The translations under genes and the position numbers were made by a program. From Sphaerolaimus hirsutus (lineage: Eukaryota > Nematoda > Chromadorea > Monhysterida > Sphaerolaimidae), in assembly GCA_964036195.1 (NCBI GenBank), contig OZ038454.1:28134315-28198314 (forward strand): a stretch of 64,000 bases of DNA, written 5' to 3'. This document shows positions 24,222-34,776 of the stretch, piece after piece. The stretch's first letter is position 1. Each line of letters begins with the position of its first letter. A model generated the notes under the pieces. That model had not been told where the DNA came from. It searched no databases and was given only the letters and a program-made list of their open reading frames with translations.

Positions 24222-24673
24222 GCCCCGACTAGGGTTGGCCGATGTTTTTTTTTAAACGTTTTTTTTATTAAAAAAAACGTTTTTTTTAATAAAAAAACAT
24301 GACGTCCGAAATGTTTTTTTTTAAAAAAAACATCGGCTGAAATTTTTAGTACTAAGCACTAGGTATTTTGCAAAATTTTTGCGCGCAAGCGTGCAATTTC
24401 ACACACAAATTGACATTGGTGGTTGTTTTCATTGGTTTTGTGGCATTTTTAGTATCAAAGTATCCATTTCTATGTGCTACCATGGGTTAATAAGCTGTCA
24501 TATGTTGCTGTAGTATATAATATTGAGGTAATGTGCTTCCATGTACCTCCACAGTGTGTAACATCACTCCCAAAGTAACAACCTCCTTTTATAACCTTGT
24601 TTCATCACTATTCCGTACCAAACTTTACCTGAAGTCACGAACATTCGACTATAAGGCAATATACGAACGATAT

Positions 24674-27322
24674 TGTCATGAATTTTCACCGGCTACTTTT
24701 TACTCAACCAAATTCCACTATGGCAAACTGCCAAGTTTTACCGATCTCACACCTACTCGTTGGATGAGCGACAAAGTAAGGCAACGGAAAAGCGACTACC
24801 GATTGAATTCGCAACGCACAATGGTGAATTCACCGAAGTGAATATCACAGGTGTACGCTACGTCAATTAAGTTAGCTTTTTAGCGAATGGCGTTTTTATC
24901 AACGCACCAGCAATTAGTTGAATGTCTAATTTACACCAAGGGGTCCGAAGTTTTTAGAAGAGATTTTATTTTAGGCGATTTTTAGACTCAGAATTCACAC
25001 ATTCAGATAGAACACAGGGAACACACTGAGAGCGAGTTTCTAACCAGCGGCACAAAACCTTCGAAAAAACTCCAAGAAAATGAAACCGAAGCAATTTCGA
25101 CTGAATCGACCCCTACTCTAAATTACGGTACGCTTTTATACGCAACAACATAAGCCAAGTCCAGACAACACTTCCACATACCACGAGAAGCATGCTTACA
25201 AACGACTTTACGGACACACGGAATTTTAAAACGGGCATACCTAAAATTATTCACGGCGTCAGTTTACAGGATACGTCGATCAACTACACAAAAACACAAA
25301 GAATTCACGCGCCAAAAATCGGGTTGGGAACAAGAGCGAGGATAAAAATAGAAGAATGAGAAAATGAACGAATGCGACAAGAATAAAAAGAACAGGAAAA
25401 ACACACGAGATACTGTAAAAACTTGTTTTAGCGCGAAAAAAAAAATGGCGGGCAATTCAAATTTTACTCAGCGAACTCTACCGAAATCCCAAAACCACCT
25501 CCACGAACGGGGAAACACACGGCGATAAGCGAAACAAATAAGCACGCGAACAATAATCCCATCAGCAAAAAGAGCGTATAATAAACGAAAATGACGTTGA
25601 TATCCAAAGCGTAAGAAGCACACGTATTATTAATGCACAACGAAAAAATGTCGTAAGTGGGATAATCCATGATAAGATTAGGATACCGGTAAGGCGAACG
25701 AAATTAACTTTCACACTGACTGTCAAGGAAAAAAATGAATTACGGTACCGTTTTAAAGACTCTTAGCGGAAATTCCGTCAGAGTGATAAAATAAATACGC
25801 ACTCAAATCAGATCACCTTTACACTTATCAAAATATTCGGGGAAAAAACAGGAAAAACAAGCGGCTTATTATTTCATCTCTCTGTATAATAAAGATCAAC
25901 CACGAAATTTGCATAAATTCCTAAATATCCAAATGTCAAGTTATCAGTCTTCTAGGGGAAAGGGAAATACAAAAAAATCAATCTAGGATTAGGTAGATAA
26001 AAAAATAGCGAAGTTGCAAACATAAAATCAAATAAAAATTAACATATTCGAGTTTTACCTATTCCCTACCAAACCTAATGTTAAAATGAATATGAAGTCG
26101 GTATAACGCTTAATAGAAATACGAACGAAAATGATTGGCAACTTGAAAGTTTATAAATTTCAATCTTTGTAGCTTAAATGCATGTTTAGGTTGCATGTCT
26201 TTTTGAAGTTTAAAACTAAAAACAAACTCAAGTGAATCCACTGCCACATGCCGAAACGCAATAGCCATTAACTACCGAAGGCACTTATCACGAAAATGAC
26301 CACTCTCGCTGCTACACCACTCACTCTGCTACCAGAATGTTAATTAGTCAGCCACGGCTTTCTGATCCCATACGCACTGTACAAAAACCACACCCCGAAA
26401 ATACCGAACTGCTCAATTCACTCAAAAATAAGTACACTTGTCACTGTATGGGTGCTTGTTTCGATGAGATCGGCGGACTGGGCTGTTCTCACAACAAGCC
26501 AAGGGAGTAGGCATTTAGACATGCGATCATGCCTGTCGAGTTAGACTCGATTCTTTTAATTACCTCTCATTTTCAACACCAATCATCATCGCACCTCTAT
26601 AATCAGTGTACCTTTGTAAAATCGCTTGTAAATTAACTTTTGTTTCCCAATCCGGAAATGCAGGAATGCACAGTACATACTAGATCAATAGCCACGGCCT
26701 TCACTTCAAAAGAATGCAGCGAAAGTTAGTCAAAATTCAACCTATGTGCCCTCAGTTATCACTGACCATTCACGCACTACGACACGTAACCGCAACATCA
26801 CTCTTTTACTTAGAGAAAATAACTGAAACTTTGTTATGCAATCTAAACCGCTAGTAGAAATAGAAAAAATACTTTTAAATTAAACTGTCACAATTAAAAT
26901 TGTTGCCAATTCACTTGTCTCACTTTCTTAAAAAAATTACCTAATTAAAAAAAATTCTAAACAAATAAAAACAAAAACAAATATTTACATCACAGCGTCA
27001 ACTTTGTGTCAGATCCTCAATACCTCCAATCCTTTCCTTGGCCAAAAAGACACACATAACACAATGGGGCACCGGAAAAACGGAAATGCACGTTGCCACG
27101 TTGCCAACGTAGCGCAGCGACGTAGCCGAAAACGTCAATGCCACGTTGTTCGCCCACCGAATCGCCCAAAACCAACGTCGAAGTAGAACTGAAATGTTTA
27201 AATTATTGTAAGCTCGGAAGTGTAAACAACCCTCTACATAAATTCATTAAGTGTACTACATATACATTTACGCTTAAAATTTTTGAAATTTTACAATTTT
27301 TGGACACCCACTTTTGCTCACA
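24674..27322 (-). repeat. 3' LTR of the retrotransposon (2649 bp)
   Basis: Starts TGTCATGAATTTTCACC and ends GCTCACA on the + strand. It is nearly identical to 39972-42620. A short purine-rich stretch (GGTGGAG on the - strand) precedes it just outside at about 27325-27331, a weak candidate polypurine tract. Confidence 0.95.
25464..25670 (-). CDS. Small membrane-protein ORF inside the 3' LTR
   Basis: 68 codons from ATG at 25670. A Cys-containing N-terminus is followed by one long hydrophobic stretch (VIFVYYTLFLLMGLLFACLF and beyond), then a Gly-rich, acidic tail. It could be a single-pass membrane protein. The same protein is encoded in the other LTR (40762-40968). Conservation between LTRs follows from duplication and is not itself evidence of selection. 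I do not recognise a family. Confidence 0.4.
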   Translation of the reverse strand: MDYPTYDIFSLCINNTCASYALDINVIFVYYTLFLLMGLLFACLFVSLIAVCFPVRGGGFGISVEFAE

Positions 27323-27626
27323 AACTCCACCAGCCATACATTTTACCTCCCGGCTAAAATCGAAACACAGCAAAACTATTAAAGAAACGAATTGAAATAA
27401 ATTCCCGTTTTTTAAGAGCTATTTTAAACCAATTTTAAATTTATTGACAACCATTACGCATTTTTCCACACTTTGTTGAGAACACAAAAAAAACTTTTGA
27501 ACCGGTAAAACTCAATGAAAATTCAATTTTCAATTCAACAAAAGCTCAAATCTACTGGTAAAACGTTCGCTCAACAAAAACGACTAAAAACAAAAACAAA
27601 AAAATTCCTGTACACCTAAATTACCA

Positions 27627-28571
27627 TTACTCCGCTTCCATCTCCTCCTCTGGCTCCAAACCTGCCAAAGTTGGAGTCACTGGCGGGGGCGGACTTTGTT
27701 CTTCTTGCGGTGGCGGTGACGCGCCAACTACAACAACCTGAACAGGTTGCTGCAGCTGCTGTGCGGCCACTTCCTCAGGCTGCTCCTGCTCCTGCTCATC
27801 TTCCTGCATGGGCTCAGCAGATTCATTGGCCTCCTCCTGGATGGCGTCCATTTGTCTTAGCATCTGCCGGTCTGGGCTCATGGACTGTTGCTGTCGCTCA
27901 GCGTCCAGCTCGGTGTTCAACTCGCCCGCCATTTGAATTAGCTCATCCAATTTTTCTCCAATGATTGCATTGTTGGCCTCTTCAGTATCTGGCTCTGGTT
28001 CTTGCTCTTGCCGTTGACCTTCCATTGCCGGTTCCTGCTGTTGAGCACCTTGTTCACTTTGCTCCTGTTCCACCTCCATCACTTCCTCCTCCTGGAGCGT
28101 TTTCTGTTGGTGTGCCGGTACGGGCGGCGCGCGTTCAGACTCCGAGGCCGAATCGGTTTCACTCGATCCCGACTTTGATGAACCCGACGAAGAACTAGAG
28201 GAAGAGGAAGAACTCGACGAGGGAGAGCGACGACGACCGCGATACCGACGCCGAGACCGAGAACAACTCGCTTTTTCATCCGCGCGCGGCTGAACTTTCT
28301 CTGACTCCTCCTCCTGCTCTTCTGGCGGCAACATTTGCACGTCTGGAGAATCGGGAGCGGGGGTGACGTCAGCGTCTGGCTGAGGGGACGCTCGCTGTTC
28401 GCTCACATCCACCTCCTGAACTTCTTCCGGCGGCGGCGGGACTTCATTTTCTTCTTCTTCTTGCACGGGCGGAGCGGGTTCTTGCAGATCGACCGGGGCA
28501 CTTCTCCAGTGGCCCAGAAACCTAGCCAACGGGTCAGTCACTCTCCCACAAATGTCGCTCGTGGTACGCAA
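27627..28571 (-). CDS. Acidic Ser/Gln/Pro-rich ORF of the retrotransposon
   Basis: About 314 codons, overlapping the end of the helicase ORF by 38 nt in another frame. No ATG exists near its start: the first in-frame codon in a start-like position is TTG at 28571, and the first Met is near codon 79. It may therefore be reached by ribosomal frameshifting from the helicase, by splicing, or by initiation at the internal Met. The product would be very acidic, with repeated EEE and QEQ tracts, a short RSRRRYRGRRRS basic block, a run of 12 Ser, and a predicted short helical region (GEKLDELIQMAGELNTEL). Composition suggests a disordered, possibly nuclear or nucleic-acid-adjacent cofactor. No family is recognised. 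It ends about 300 bp before the 3' LTR. Confidence 0.6.
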   Translation of the reverse strand: MRTTSDICGRVTDPLARFLGHWRSAPVDLQEPAPPVQEEEENEVPPPPEEVQEVDVSEQRASPQPDADVTPAPDSPDVQMLPPEEQEEESEKVQPRADEKASCSRSRRRYRGRRRSPSSSSSSSSSSSSGSSKSGSSETDSASESERAPPVPAHQQKTLQEEEVMEVEQEQSEQGAQQQEPAMEGQRQEQEPEPDTEEANNAIIGEKLDELIQMAGELNTELDAERQQQSMSPDRQMLRQMDAIQEEANESAEPMQEDEQEQEQPEEVAAQQLQQPVQVVVVGASPPPQEEQSPPPPVTPTLAGLEPEEEMEAE

Positions 28572-31500
28572 AAACGCGTCCCTTTCCTAATTCCACCGCC
28601 ACAAAGCGCCAGAAAAATTCAGAATGCAGCACGGTAGCGGCGTTCATGATCACGACTCTGGCCGTTTTGGCGCGAGACGTGGCCACGTTGCACCGCTCTG
28701 GCATCGCCAAAAAGCCAATTCTGTCCATCACATCGCGCTCGCGCTGCGACGGGTGTCCAGTAGCGTCCACTCGCGGCGCGCTACCCCTCACACATGACAC
28801 AATCACCACGTGCGCTTCACGAGCTTGCGCTCGATCAGCAGTGATGACTTTTTTCCGCCAAAACGCTGGGGTCGCTAAATAGCCAGGGAACCCCTCACCC
28901 CCTAACAACTGCGCCCAGCTCAATCGCACCAATTCGTCAATCACTCTTCTCTCCTGCGCTGAATAGAAACACACAACCAGCAGCGAATCGGCGCTTTCTA
29001 AATCACTCCACGGAACGACATTCTCGCCCTCGCTGTTCAGCGCCAAAATGACAAATTGCTGCACAACGCGCACCACAATGTCTACTTCCGCCAAATTTTT
29101 AACAGACACGCCCTCACTCATTTCGAAACCCATGTGCACGATCACAGAAGACAAAGGCACCTGATCGGCACCGCAAGCCATGAGCGGCAAAGTATCTCGC
29201 CACTGACTGTAATCGTGGAACGCGCGCAATTGGCCATCGTACGCAGCGACAGAATTCGCTTGAATCAGTGCGTCGTGGCCACGGAAAACAGTCTCGAGCT
29301 TCAGAATTGGGCACAGCACACCTTCCACCAACCTGTTGATCAACGATGGATCAGGTTTCAGGATCGGGGCGATCCATGAATGCGGCCTGACCATTCGGGT
29401 CAACTGCTTGCTATCGCCAAACAAAAGCACCAAGCCATTGTGGGGGAGTCTAGCGTTTGAAACAGCGCCAAAAATGGCAGTTTCATCCGCCAGAGACGCC
29501 TCGTCCACAAACACCGCGGCATATTTCAAAACTTGCAGTCGCTTATCGCGCGATGAATCCAAGGTCACATGGACTTGGCCGGGCTGCAGCACATTCAACA
29601 CCACCTTATGCAACCTAGTAGCCACCCTAACGAGGCGTCGCATTTCGCGCTTGTAAATTTTGCCCCACACCTGGTTGTCATCGACAAAGCCAGCCGCGGC
29701 CCCCCACGCCTGCACGCCTTCCTCTTGACCATCGTCCAGTGGCACCAAATCATCCTCGTCGTCTTCGTTGATGGACAAACGAACCAAAGGCAACTGCGAC
29801 CGAATGGCTTCGAAAATGTCGGCGGGGTGCTGATTGTTCGCGATGATCTCGTTCAAAGTGTCACAAATATGGCGTTGAGCGGTAAAGCGTTCATAAGCAG
29901 TTAGCCAGTGGTCATTCAATCGAATCACATGCATGGGCATGTTTTGCGCGATCAAATTCAGCAGCGGCAATTGCTGGAGCGTCATATCGACGTAGCGATC
30001 GTCAACTTCCAACAATGGACTCAGCACGCGAATCGCGAAAGCAGCGCGCACCTGACAAAAACGCGCATAGCCAGGTGTTTCGAAATTCGGTTTGTTATCC
30101 ATCGCAGTCCACGTCTCCCTACTGCGCAGCAAAACTTCCACGACCCTTTCCAAAGTAGGCAGACCGATGTCCGCCAAACTTTGCAACGATCGTCTAGCAG
30201 ACTCATCAGCGGCCGAATTCACACTGCAAGTAATCATTGTGGAGTGGTAAAGCGCATTTTTGTTTGCATCAGAGGGCAATTCCCTCTTCAGCGGGTTCGG
30301 CGGGTCATTTTTCTCAGTAAATTTGAACGCAACCGCGTACGCACACTGACTTTGCACAGTCGTTTTACCGGAACCGAATGGTGAATCACACATCAACAAT
30401 AGCGGCGCAGTTTTTCGCACAGACTTGATAACTGACGCAATCACACGCCCCTGCCCCTCCTGCGGCCGAAAATAACCCTGATGCGCTTGCAATAAATCTT
30501 CGCATGTGCCTCTGCGCACCTCGGCATACAACCCGTCAGACTCAATTTTTTCGAGCGTGCGCTGCCAATCAGTCTCAACTTGGTTCAACTGCTTGTGCAG
30601 CACTACCGCCATTTTGACCTGGTCTTCCACAGCGAGCATTCCGGTGTTGCTCTCGGTTGGCCGGTAACCACTAGGCCCCATTATGCACAACCGCTCCAAA
30701 ATTTCCATGCGGCCATTGTAGCTAGGCGACAAAGCGGAACCGCGCACCATGTAATCGCAATTGGGCAGCAAATGCGGCGACAGCGCCTGCGGCACCAACA
30801 CGTCCGGTTTGGCGACCAGCTGCACCGCCTCGGCAGTGATGTCGGCGCTAACCGTGCGTAAATTTATTTGCGGGCGGCCAGTCAGAGCACGCTCTCCCCC
30901 CCGGGGATCAGCTTCGACAATTTGTAGCGACGACATGGGCGAAGTAAAATTCAACATGTAGCCCTGCGCCTTATTCCTGTGCCACTCGGCCGTGTCGCGC
31001 ATCGCAGCAGCTGGATTCAAATGCACGCGCTCCCACCTAATTATCGCAATTAATCCCCACGGCCCATTTTGCCAAGTCACCTGCGCGCGCACCGCTTTCG
31101 CCCTAGTCGCAGTGTATCGCAAATGCGCTTCGTGACATACGTTAGCAGCGGCCAAAAAGATGGAACGGAGCTGCAGCTGAGAGGTGAGGTAATTTCTATT
31201 CATTTCACCCTTCCACTCCATACCAGCCTCAATTTGCCGCGCCGAAAAAATACGCACGCCATACGCATGACCCCAATAAAAGTTGTTGACTTTGCCGGCG
31301 TCATCAAAAGCGTGATATTCTACATGCGCCACACCTAATTGTCCGGCGTGCGGGTGTATGTCACTTTCCATGACATTTTCGCTGTGCGCAAAAATCAACT
31401 TTTCAGGGCCCGGATCCCGCTCGTCGGCGCCTTTGAAGGGGGGTGCACTAATATACCGCGAAGGGGTGAACGCTGCCCTCAAACGCAAATATCTCCACTT

Positions 31501-32187
31501 GGCCGGATAAGGATGATATCCTTCGCGATTTTCCTGTCCTCTCTGTGAAATTTCCGACGCTGGCTCATCGACGGAGAGGTCAACCTGTCCTTGCGAAACA
31601 ATGACAACAGGGCGGCCCAAAAACAATGGCATTTGAGCGTCATTTTTCATAATTGTGACGCCTCGCAATTCCCAATATTTTGGATTGGCGCTAACCCTAC
31701 TGATACCAGTCGCGACAAAATGCATGCCGTGGCGGACCAGCGGCAAAAACATGTCGTAGGCTTCGTTAGCCTCGCGATATTCCCTCAAAATTTTCTGCAC
31801 CGACCGCTCACGAGCGCGCTCCGCTTTGTTGACCGAATAGGTGAAAAATGGATAAGCCGTTTCCGCTTCCGACCACTCCGGATAACTTTCCAAAAGCGCC
31901 TGCGCATCGCCGTCGAAACGAATGTGGCATTGATAACTGGTAGGACGCTGCTCGTTACCGACGTGAACTCGATCCACTATTCCCGACAACTTTTGGTTGA
32001 TGACAAATTCAGGACAAGTCGATCGGGCGTTTCGAGGAGGATTGTAGGGCAGCGGCGGAATAGTGTCACCGCCCTGTTTTCCATGAGAAGTCCACGACTT
32101 GAGCGGCGCCTTGGCTATGCGCCCGCCACGGTACAAACTGGAACTCGCTCCATACCCACCCATGGGTACGCCACCCGAACTAGTCAT
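28534..32187 (-). CDS. UPF1-like superfamily-1 helicase encoded by the retrotransposon
   Basis: 1217 codons, ATG at 32187, uninterrupted. The C-terminal half has all main SF1 helicase motifs: P-loop GSGKT at residues 605-609, DEAS (Walker B, D895-E896), GDSKQL (motif III, from 924), ETVFRG (motif IV-like), HVVIVSCVRGS (motif V) and TSRAKT (motif VI, from 1170). The pattern is that of the UPF1/DNA2/NAM7 group, which unwind RNA or DNA with ATP. Residues 1-590 are unlike anything I recognise and lack an obvious zinc cluster. It lies 530 bp downstream of integrase on the same strand and inside the LTRs, so it belongs to the element. A role in genome unwinding, RNA protection or escape from RNA surveillance is inference. 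A captured host helicase is the likely origin. A helicase is not a standard Ty3/Gypsy component. Confidence 0.9.
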   Translation of the reverse strand: MTSSGGVPMGGYGASSSLYRGGRIAKAPLKSWTSHGKQGGDTIPPLPYNPPRNARSTCPEFVINQKLSGIVDRVHVGNEQRPTSYQCHIRFDGDAQALLESYPEWSEAETAYPFFTYSVNKAERARERSVQKILREYREANEAYDMFLPLVRHGMHFVATGISRVSANPKYWELRGVTIMKNDAQMPLFLGRPVVIVSQGQVDLSVDEPASEISQRGQENREGYHPYPAKWRYLRLRAAFTPSRYISAPPFKGADERDPGPEKLIFAHSENVMESDIHPHAGQLGVAHVEYHAFDDAGKVNNFYWGHAYGVRIFSARQIEAGMEWKGEMNRNYLTSQLQLRSIFLAAANVCHEAHLRYTATRAKAVRAQVTWQNGPWGLIAIIRWERVHLNPAAAMRDTAEWHRNKAQGYMLNFTSPMSSLQIVEADPRGGERALTGRPQINLRTVSADITAEAVQLVAKPDVLVPQALSPHLLPNCDYMVRGSALSPSYNGRMEILERLCIMGPSGYRPTESNTGMLAVEDQVKMAVVLHKQLNQVETDWQRTLEKIESDGLYAEVRRGTCEDLLQAHQGYFRPQEGQGRVIASVIKSVRKTAPLLLMCDSPFGSGKTTVQSQCAYAVAFKFTEKNDPPNPLKRELPSDANKNALYHSTMITCSVNSAADESARRSLQSLADIGLPTLERVVEVLLRSRETWTAMDNKPNFETPGYARFCQVRAAFAIRVLSPLLEVDDRYVDMTLQQLPLLNLIAQNMPMHVIRLNDHWLTAYERFTAQRHICDTLNEIIANNQHPADIFEAIRSQLPLVRLSINEDDEDDLVPLDDGQEEGVQAWGAAAGFVDDNQVWGKIYKREMRRLVRVATRLHKVVLNVLQPGQVHVTLDSSRDKRLQVLKYAAVFVDEASLADETAIFGAVSNARLPHNGLVLLFGDSKQLTRMVRPHSWIAPILKPDPSLINRLVEGVLCPILKLETVFRGHDALIQANSVAAYDGQLRAFHDYSQWRDTLPLMACGADQVPLSSVIVHMGFEMSEGVSVKNLAEVDIVVRVVQQFVILALNSEGENVVPWSDLESADSLLVVCFYSAQERRVIDELVRLSWAQLLGGEGFPGYLATPAFWRKKVITADRAQAREAHVVIVSCVRGSAPRVDATGHPSQRERDVMDRIGFLAMPERCNVATSRAKTARVVIMNAATVLHSEFFWRFVAVELGKGRVFAYHERHLWESD

Positions 32188-32715
32188 ATTTCACACTTCA
32201 AAGTAGAGCACCGGAAAACACAACTTATTGCTACTTAAAATGCGCCACCCAGAATGTCGGCACCGAAATGCACGAAGGTCTGAGCGACACCCTAATAGAA
32301 AAGTTGCGAATTATTTTCAACGCACTACGTTGAACGTATTGCGCCAAAAATAATTTTTATTTTGTTGCGAAAATGAGCGAAAATGAGAATGAAATTAAAG
32401 AACAAATTTAGAACGAACTAAATGCGATGGTATGAACAACTAACGAATTAAACTTGCGGCGATAATTAGAAACGAACAATTAATAACACCGATAAAATTT
32501 TCGCGCTTTACCTTTACCTTTTACATAAAAAACAACTTTTTACCTCAAAATTACCTTGCGCACAATCAAAAATACCAAATTGCAACCCCGAACTCACCAC
32601 GAATTGACGGTCAGAATTAAACGCGAATAATCCAAAAATAAGTTTTAATTGAATTTTCGAACGGAATAATTAACTTGAAGCACTTTAGGTTGAAGAGCGG
32701 AAAATCTCAGGGTTT
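32188..32715 (-). promoter_or_regulatory. Inter-ORF region before the helicase, candidate internal promoter or splice region
   Basis: A 528-bp A/T-rich stretch between the integrase stop and the helicase ATG. On the - strand it carries CGTGCATTTC (near 32270) and TTTTCCGGTGC (near 32210), both also present together in the LTR near 42365-42390. TTTTCCGGT also lies just before the gag ATG. The ATG follows the motif by about 25 nt. Function is inferred from the shared motif only. Confidence 0.4.
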
Positions 32716-34776
32716 TTAACCGAAAATCTGCGAATAAGTGGGATTAACTGGCTCATTTGTCAGTTTAACGCGATCAGCATGAACGGTATAAGTTTTCTTA
32801 GACAACCTATTAAACACGGTCACAATGGGATGCACATAATCTAAACATTCATACGGGCCAATATAATGATGCGTGAATTTCTTAACGCGGCCTAACTTTC
32901 GAAGAATTCGGGGCGAATAAACACGAACTGATTGACCGGGCTTCAAATTCAAGCGACGCGCACTGCGATTTGCATAAAAACACTCTTTTTCTTGCGCGCG
33001 CTGTAAAGCCGAATGCGCGGCCGTGCGGACGTCCGAAAGTCGCGCGTCTAAATTTGACACAAAGGGACTGTACGCCATCGGCTTATCGGTCTTATCGGTG
33101 CCATTTCCCGTCGGCTCGATCATACGCTCCCAAAGTGAAGGAGAATTTGATCCAAATAGCAACGCATATGGCGTCACTTTCATAGAGGGGTGCATAGACG
33201 TATTATACGCATAGACAGCGGCGCCTAAGTGTTTGTCCCAATCCGAATGCGAGCCATTCACATAATGTGAAATTATTTCCATTAAGACGCCATTCCTACG
33301 CTCAACCAAACCATTCCCCTTTGGCGTATAATTGAAACACTTATGCTGCACTGTATTTAGATAACGCAGCAATTCCGCAAAAATGCCGCCAATGAAGCTT
33401 GGTGCATTGTCGGATAAGATTACAGCGGGCACACCAAAAATCGGTAACACATGTTGCAAAAACGCAATAGCCACAGTATCTTGTTTCAAATTAGGAACGG
33501 GCACTGCTAAACCAAAACGCGTACATTGATCCACAAATACCAATACATGCACATTCCTTTTTTCGGTAATTGGCAATGGCCCTACTGCATCAATCGCAAT
33601 AAAATCACCAGGAAACTTAGCGATTTTCCGGCTCTGAATTTGAGTTTTCATCGAGCGGCGCAATCCTTTCTTCGCGTTGCACGAAGGGCAAGTAGAAACC
33701 CATCTAGCACATTCTGGACGCATATTTGTAAACCAAGCAAATTCGCGCAATCTTTCAAACGTTTTCATCACACCTAAATGTCCAGCAGTGGGATGATTAT
33801 GAGCCAATTCTAACACAGTGACAACTAGTGACTGGGGAATGCACGCAGGGTCGTATTTCCTTTCACCCACTAATATTGACGGGTCTGCATCACGCCTAAC
33901 CACATCAAATTGATCAATGAAAAACGGTGGGGCCCTACGCAAAGTAGATTCCTCGCACATGCGACGAATTGTAATTATATACGGTTCTTCTTTTTGCAAA
34001 CGCGACAACTCTTTAATTGGAGTAATGGGAGGAGGTAAAGCATCGAGTTTTTCCGGTTTCTTAATTAATTGAACAGAACGGCGGCCACCAGCCATTAATT
34101 TAGGCGCATCGTCACTTTTGGGCGGCGATTTCAAAGCACTTTCAGAATTGGACTCCGCCTTCATTTTACTTCGCACACGCATTGTCATTGGATGCGGCGC
34201 CCGCACAGTAGCAACGCTTGCCACTGGCGGTTCAGCAGCTACCGTAACTGACGGTTCCAAAGACTTTATTTTCGCATGTTTCAGCCAATTTTGAGCAGCA
34301 GCCAATCGCGCCATGGCCTTAGCTACCGCTTGACAAGCCAAATGTTCCTCAGATGTTAACAACGCCATTTCCTCAGTCAAAATTCTCGCCAATTCATCAA
34401 CAGGTATATCAAATGCATATTCTTCAAACGCTTCGTCCAAATTAACACGCTCATCAAATTCAACGGGAGCATCACGCCGGCGCGACAAAGCATCAGCCAA
34501 TTCGTTACTTTTCCCACGCAAATGCTTAAAAGTAACTTGATATGATTGAATAGCAAGCGCAAATCGGTGCAAACCCGTATGGGGATGGGTTTCCAAATTT
34601 GGATTTTTTACCCATGAAATACTTTTCGCATCAGTCCAAACTTCAAACGGCCGGCTCGCTAAATAACAATGCCAATTGCGTATGCTCTCAAAAATAGCAC
34701 ATGCTTCTTGCGTAATTGCAGGCCATCGGGATTGCGCTTCAGAAAGTTTTCGACTATAAAATGAACACGCATGCAA
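32716..34776 (-). CDS. RNase H (C-terminal part) and integrase ORF of the retrotransposon
   Basis: 686 codons open from 34776, where the frame begins without an ATG in the middle of RNase H. The start continues RNase H (YSRKL, WTDAKS, ELADALSRR). Next comes a Ser/Lys-rich linker, then an HHCC-type zinc finger (near 33690-33830) and a retroviral-type integrase core with D in AIDAVGP, D in LSDNAPSF and E in GLVERRNG. The C-terminus has the GPY module (HHYIGPYECLDY), typical of Ty3/Gypsy integrases. The enzyme inserts the cDNA and would produce the 4-bp TSD seen here. The frame differs from that of the RT ORF just upstream (overlap 34754-34776), a break inside RNase H. Confidence 0.93.
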   Translation of the reverse strand: MHACSFYSRKLSEAQSRWPAITQEACAIFESIRNWHCYLASRPFEVWTDAKSISWVKNPNLETHPHTGLHRFALAIQSYQVTFKHLRGKSNELADALSRRRDAPVEFDERVNLDEAFEEYAFDIPVDELARILTEEMALLTSEEHLACQAVAKAMARLAAAQNWLKHAKIKSLEPSVTVAAEPPVASVATVRAPHPMTMRVRSKMKAESNSESALKSPPKSDDAPKLMAGGRRSVQLIKKPEKLDALPPPITPIKELSRLQKEEPYIITIRRMCEESTLRRAPPFFIDQFDVVRRDADPSILVGERKYDPACIPQSLVVTVLELAHNHPTAGHLGVMKTFERLREFAWFTNMRPECARWVSTCPSCNAKKGLRRSMKTQIQSRKIAKFPGDFIAIDAVGPLPITEKRNVHVLVFVDQCTRFGLAVPVPNLKQDTVAIAFLQHVLPIFGVPAVILSDNAPSFIGGIFAELLRYLNTVQHKCFNYTPKGNGLVERRNGVLMEIISHYVNGSHSDWDKHLGAAVYAYNTSMHPSMKVTPYALLFGSNSPSLWERMIEPTGNGTDKTDKPMAYSPFVSNLDARLSDVRTAAHSALQRAQEKECFYANRSARRLNLKPGQSVRVYSPRILRKLGRVKKFTHHYIGPYECLDYVHPIVTVFNRLSKKTYTVHADRVKLTNEPVNPTYSQIFG

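Noticed and set aside
28534-28571. Programmed -1 frameshift site joining helicase and acidic ORF
   Set aside because: No X XXY YYZ heptamer fits the helicase frame in the overlap. Kept only as one of several possibilities.
27671-31548. Many + strand ORFs opposite the helicase and acidic ORF
   Set aside because: They are antisense shadows of GC-rich coding sequence and carry no recognisable motifs.
28534-32187. The helicase as a host gene inside or next to the retroelement
   Set aside because: It lies between near-identical LTRs with a TSD outside both, has no introns, matches the element's strand and order, and shares a motif with the gag leader.
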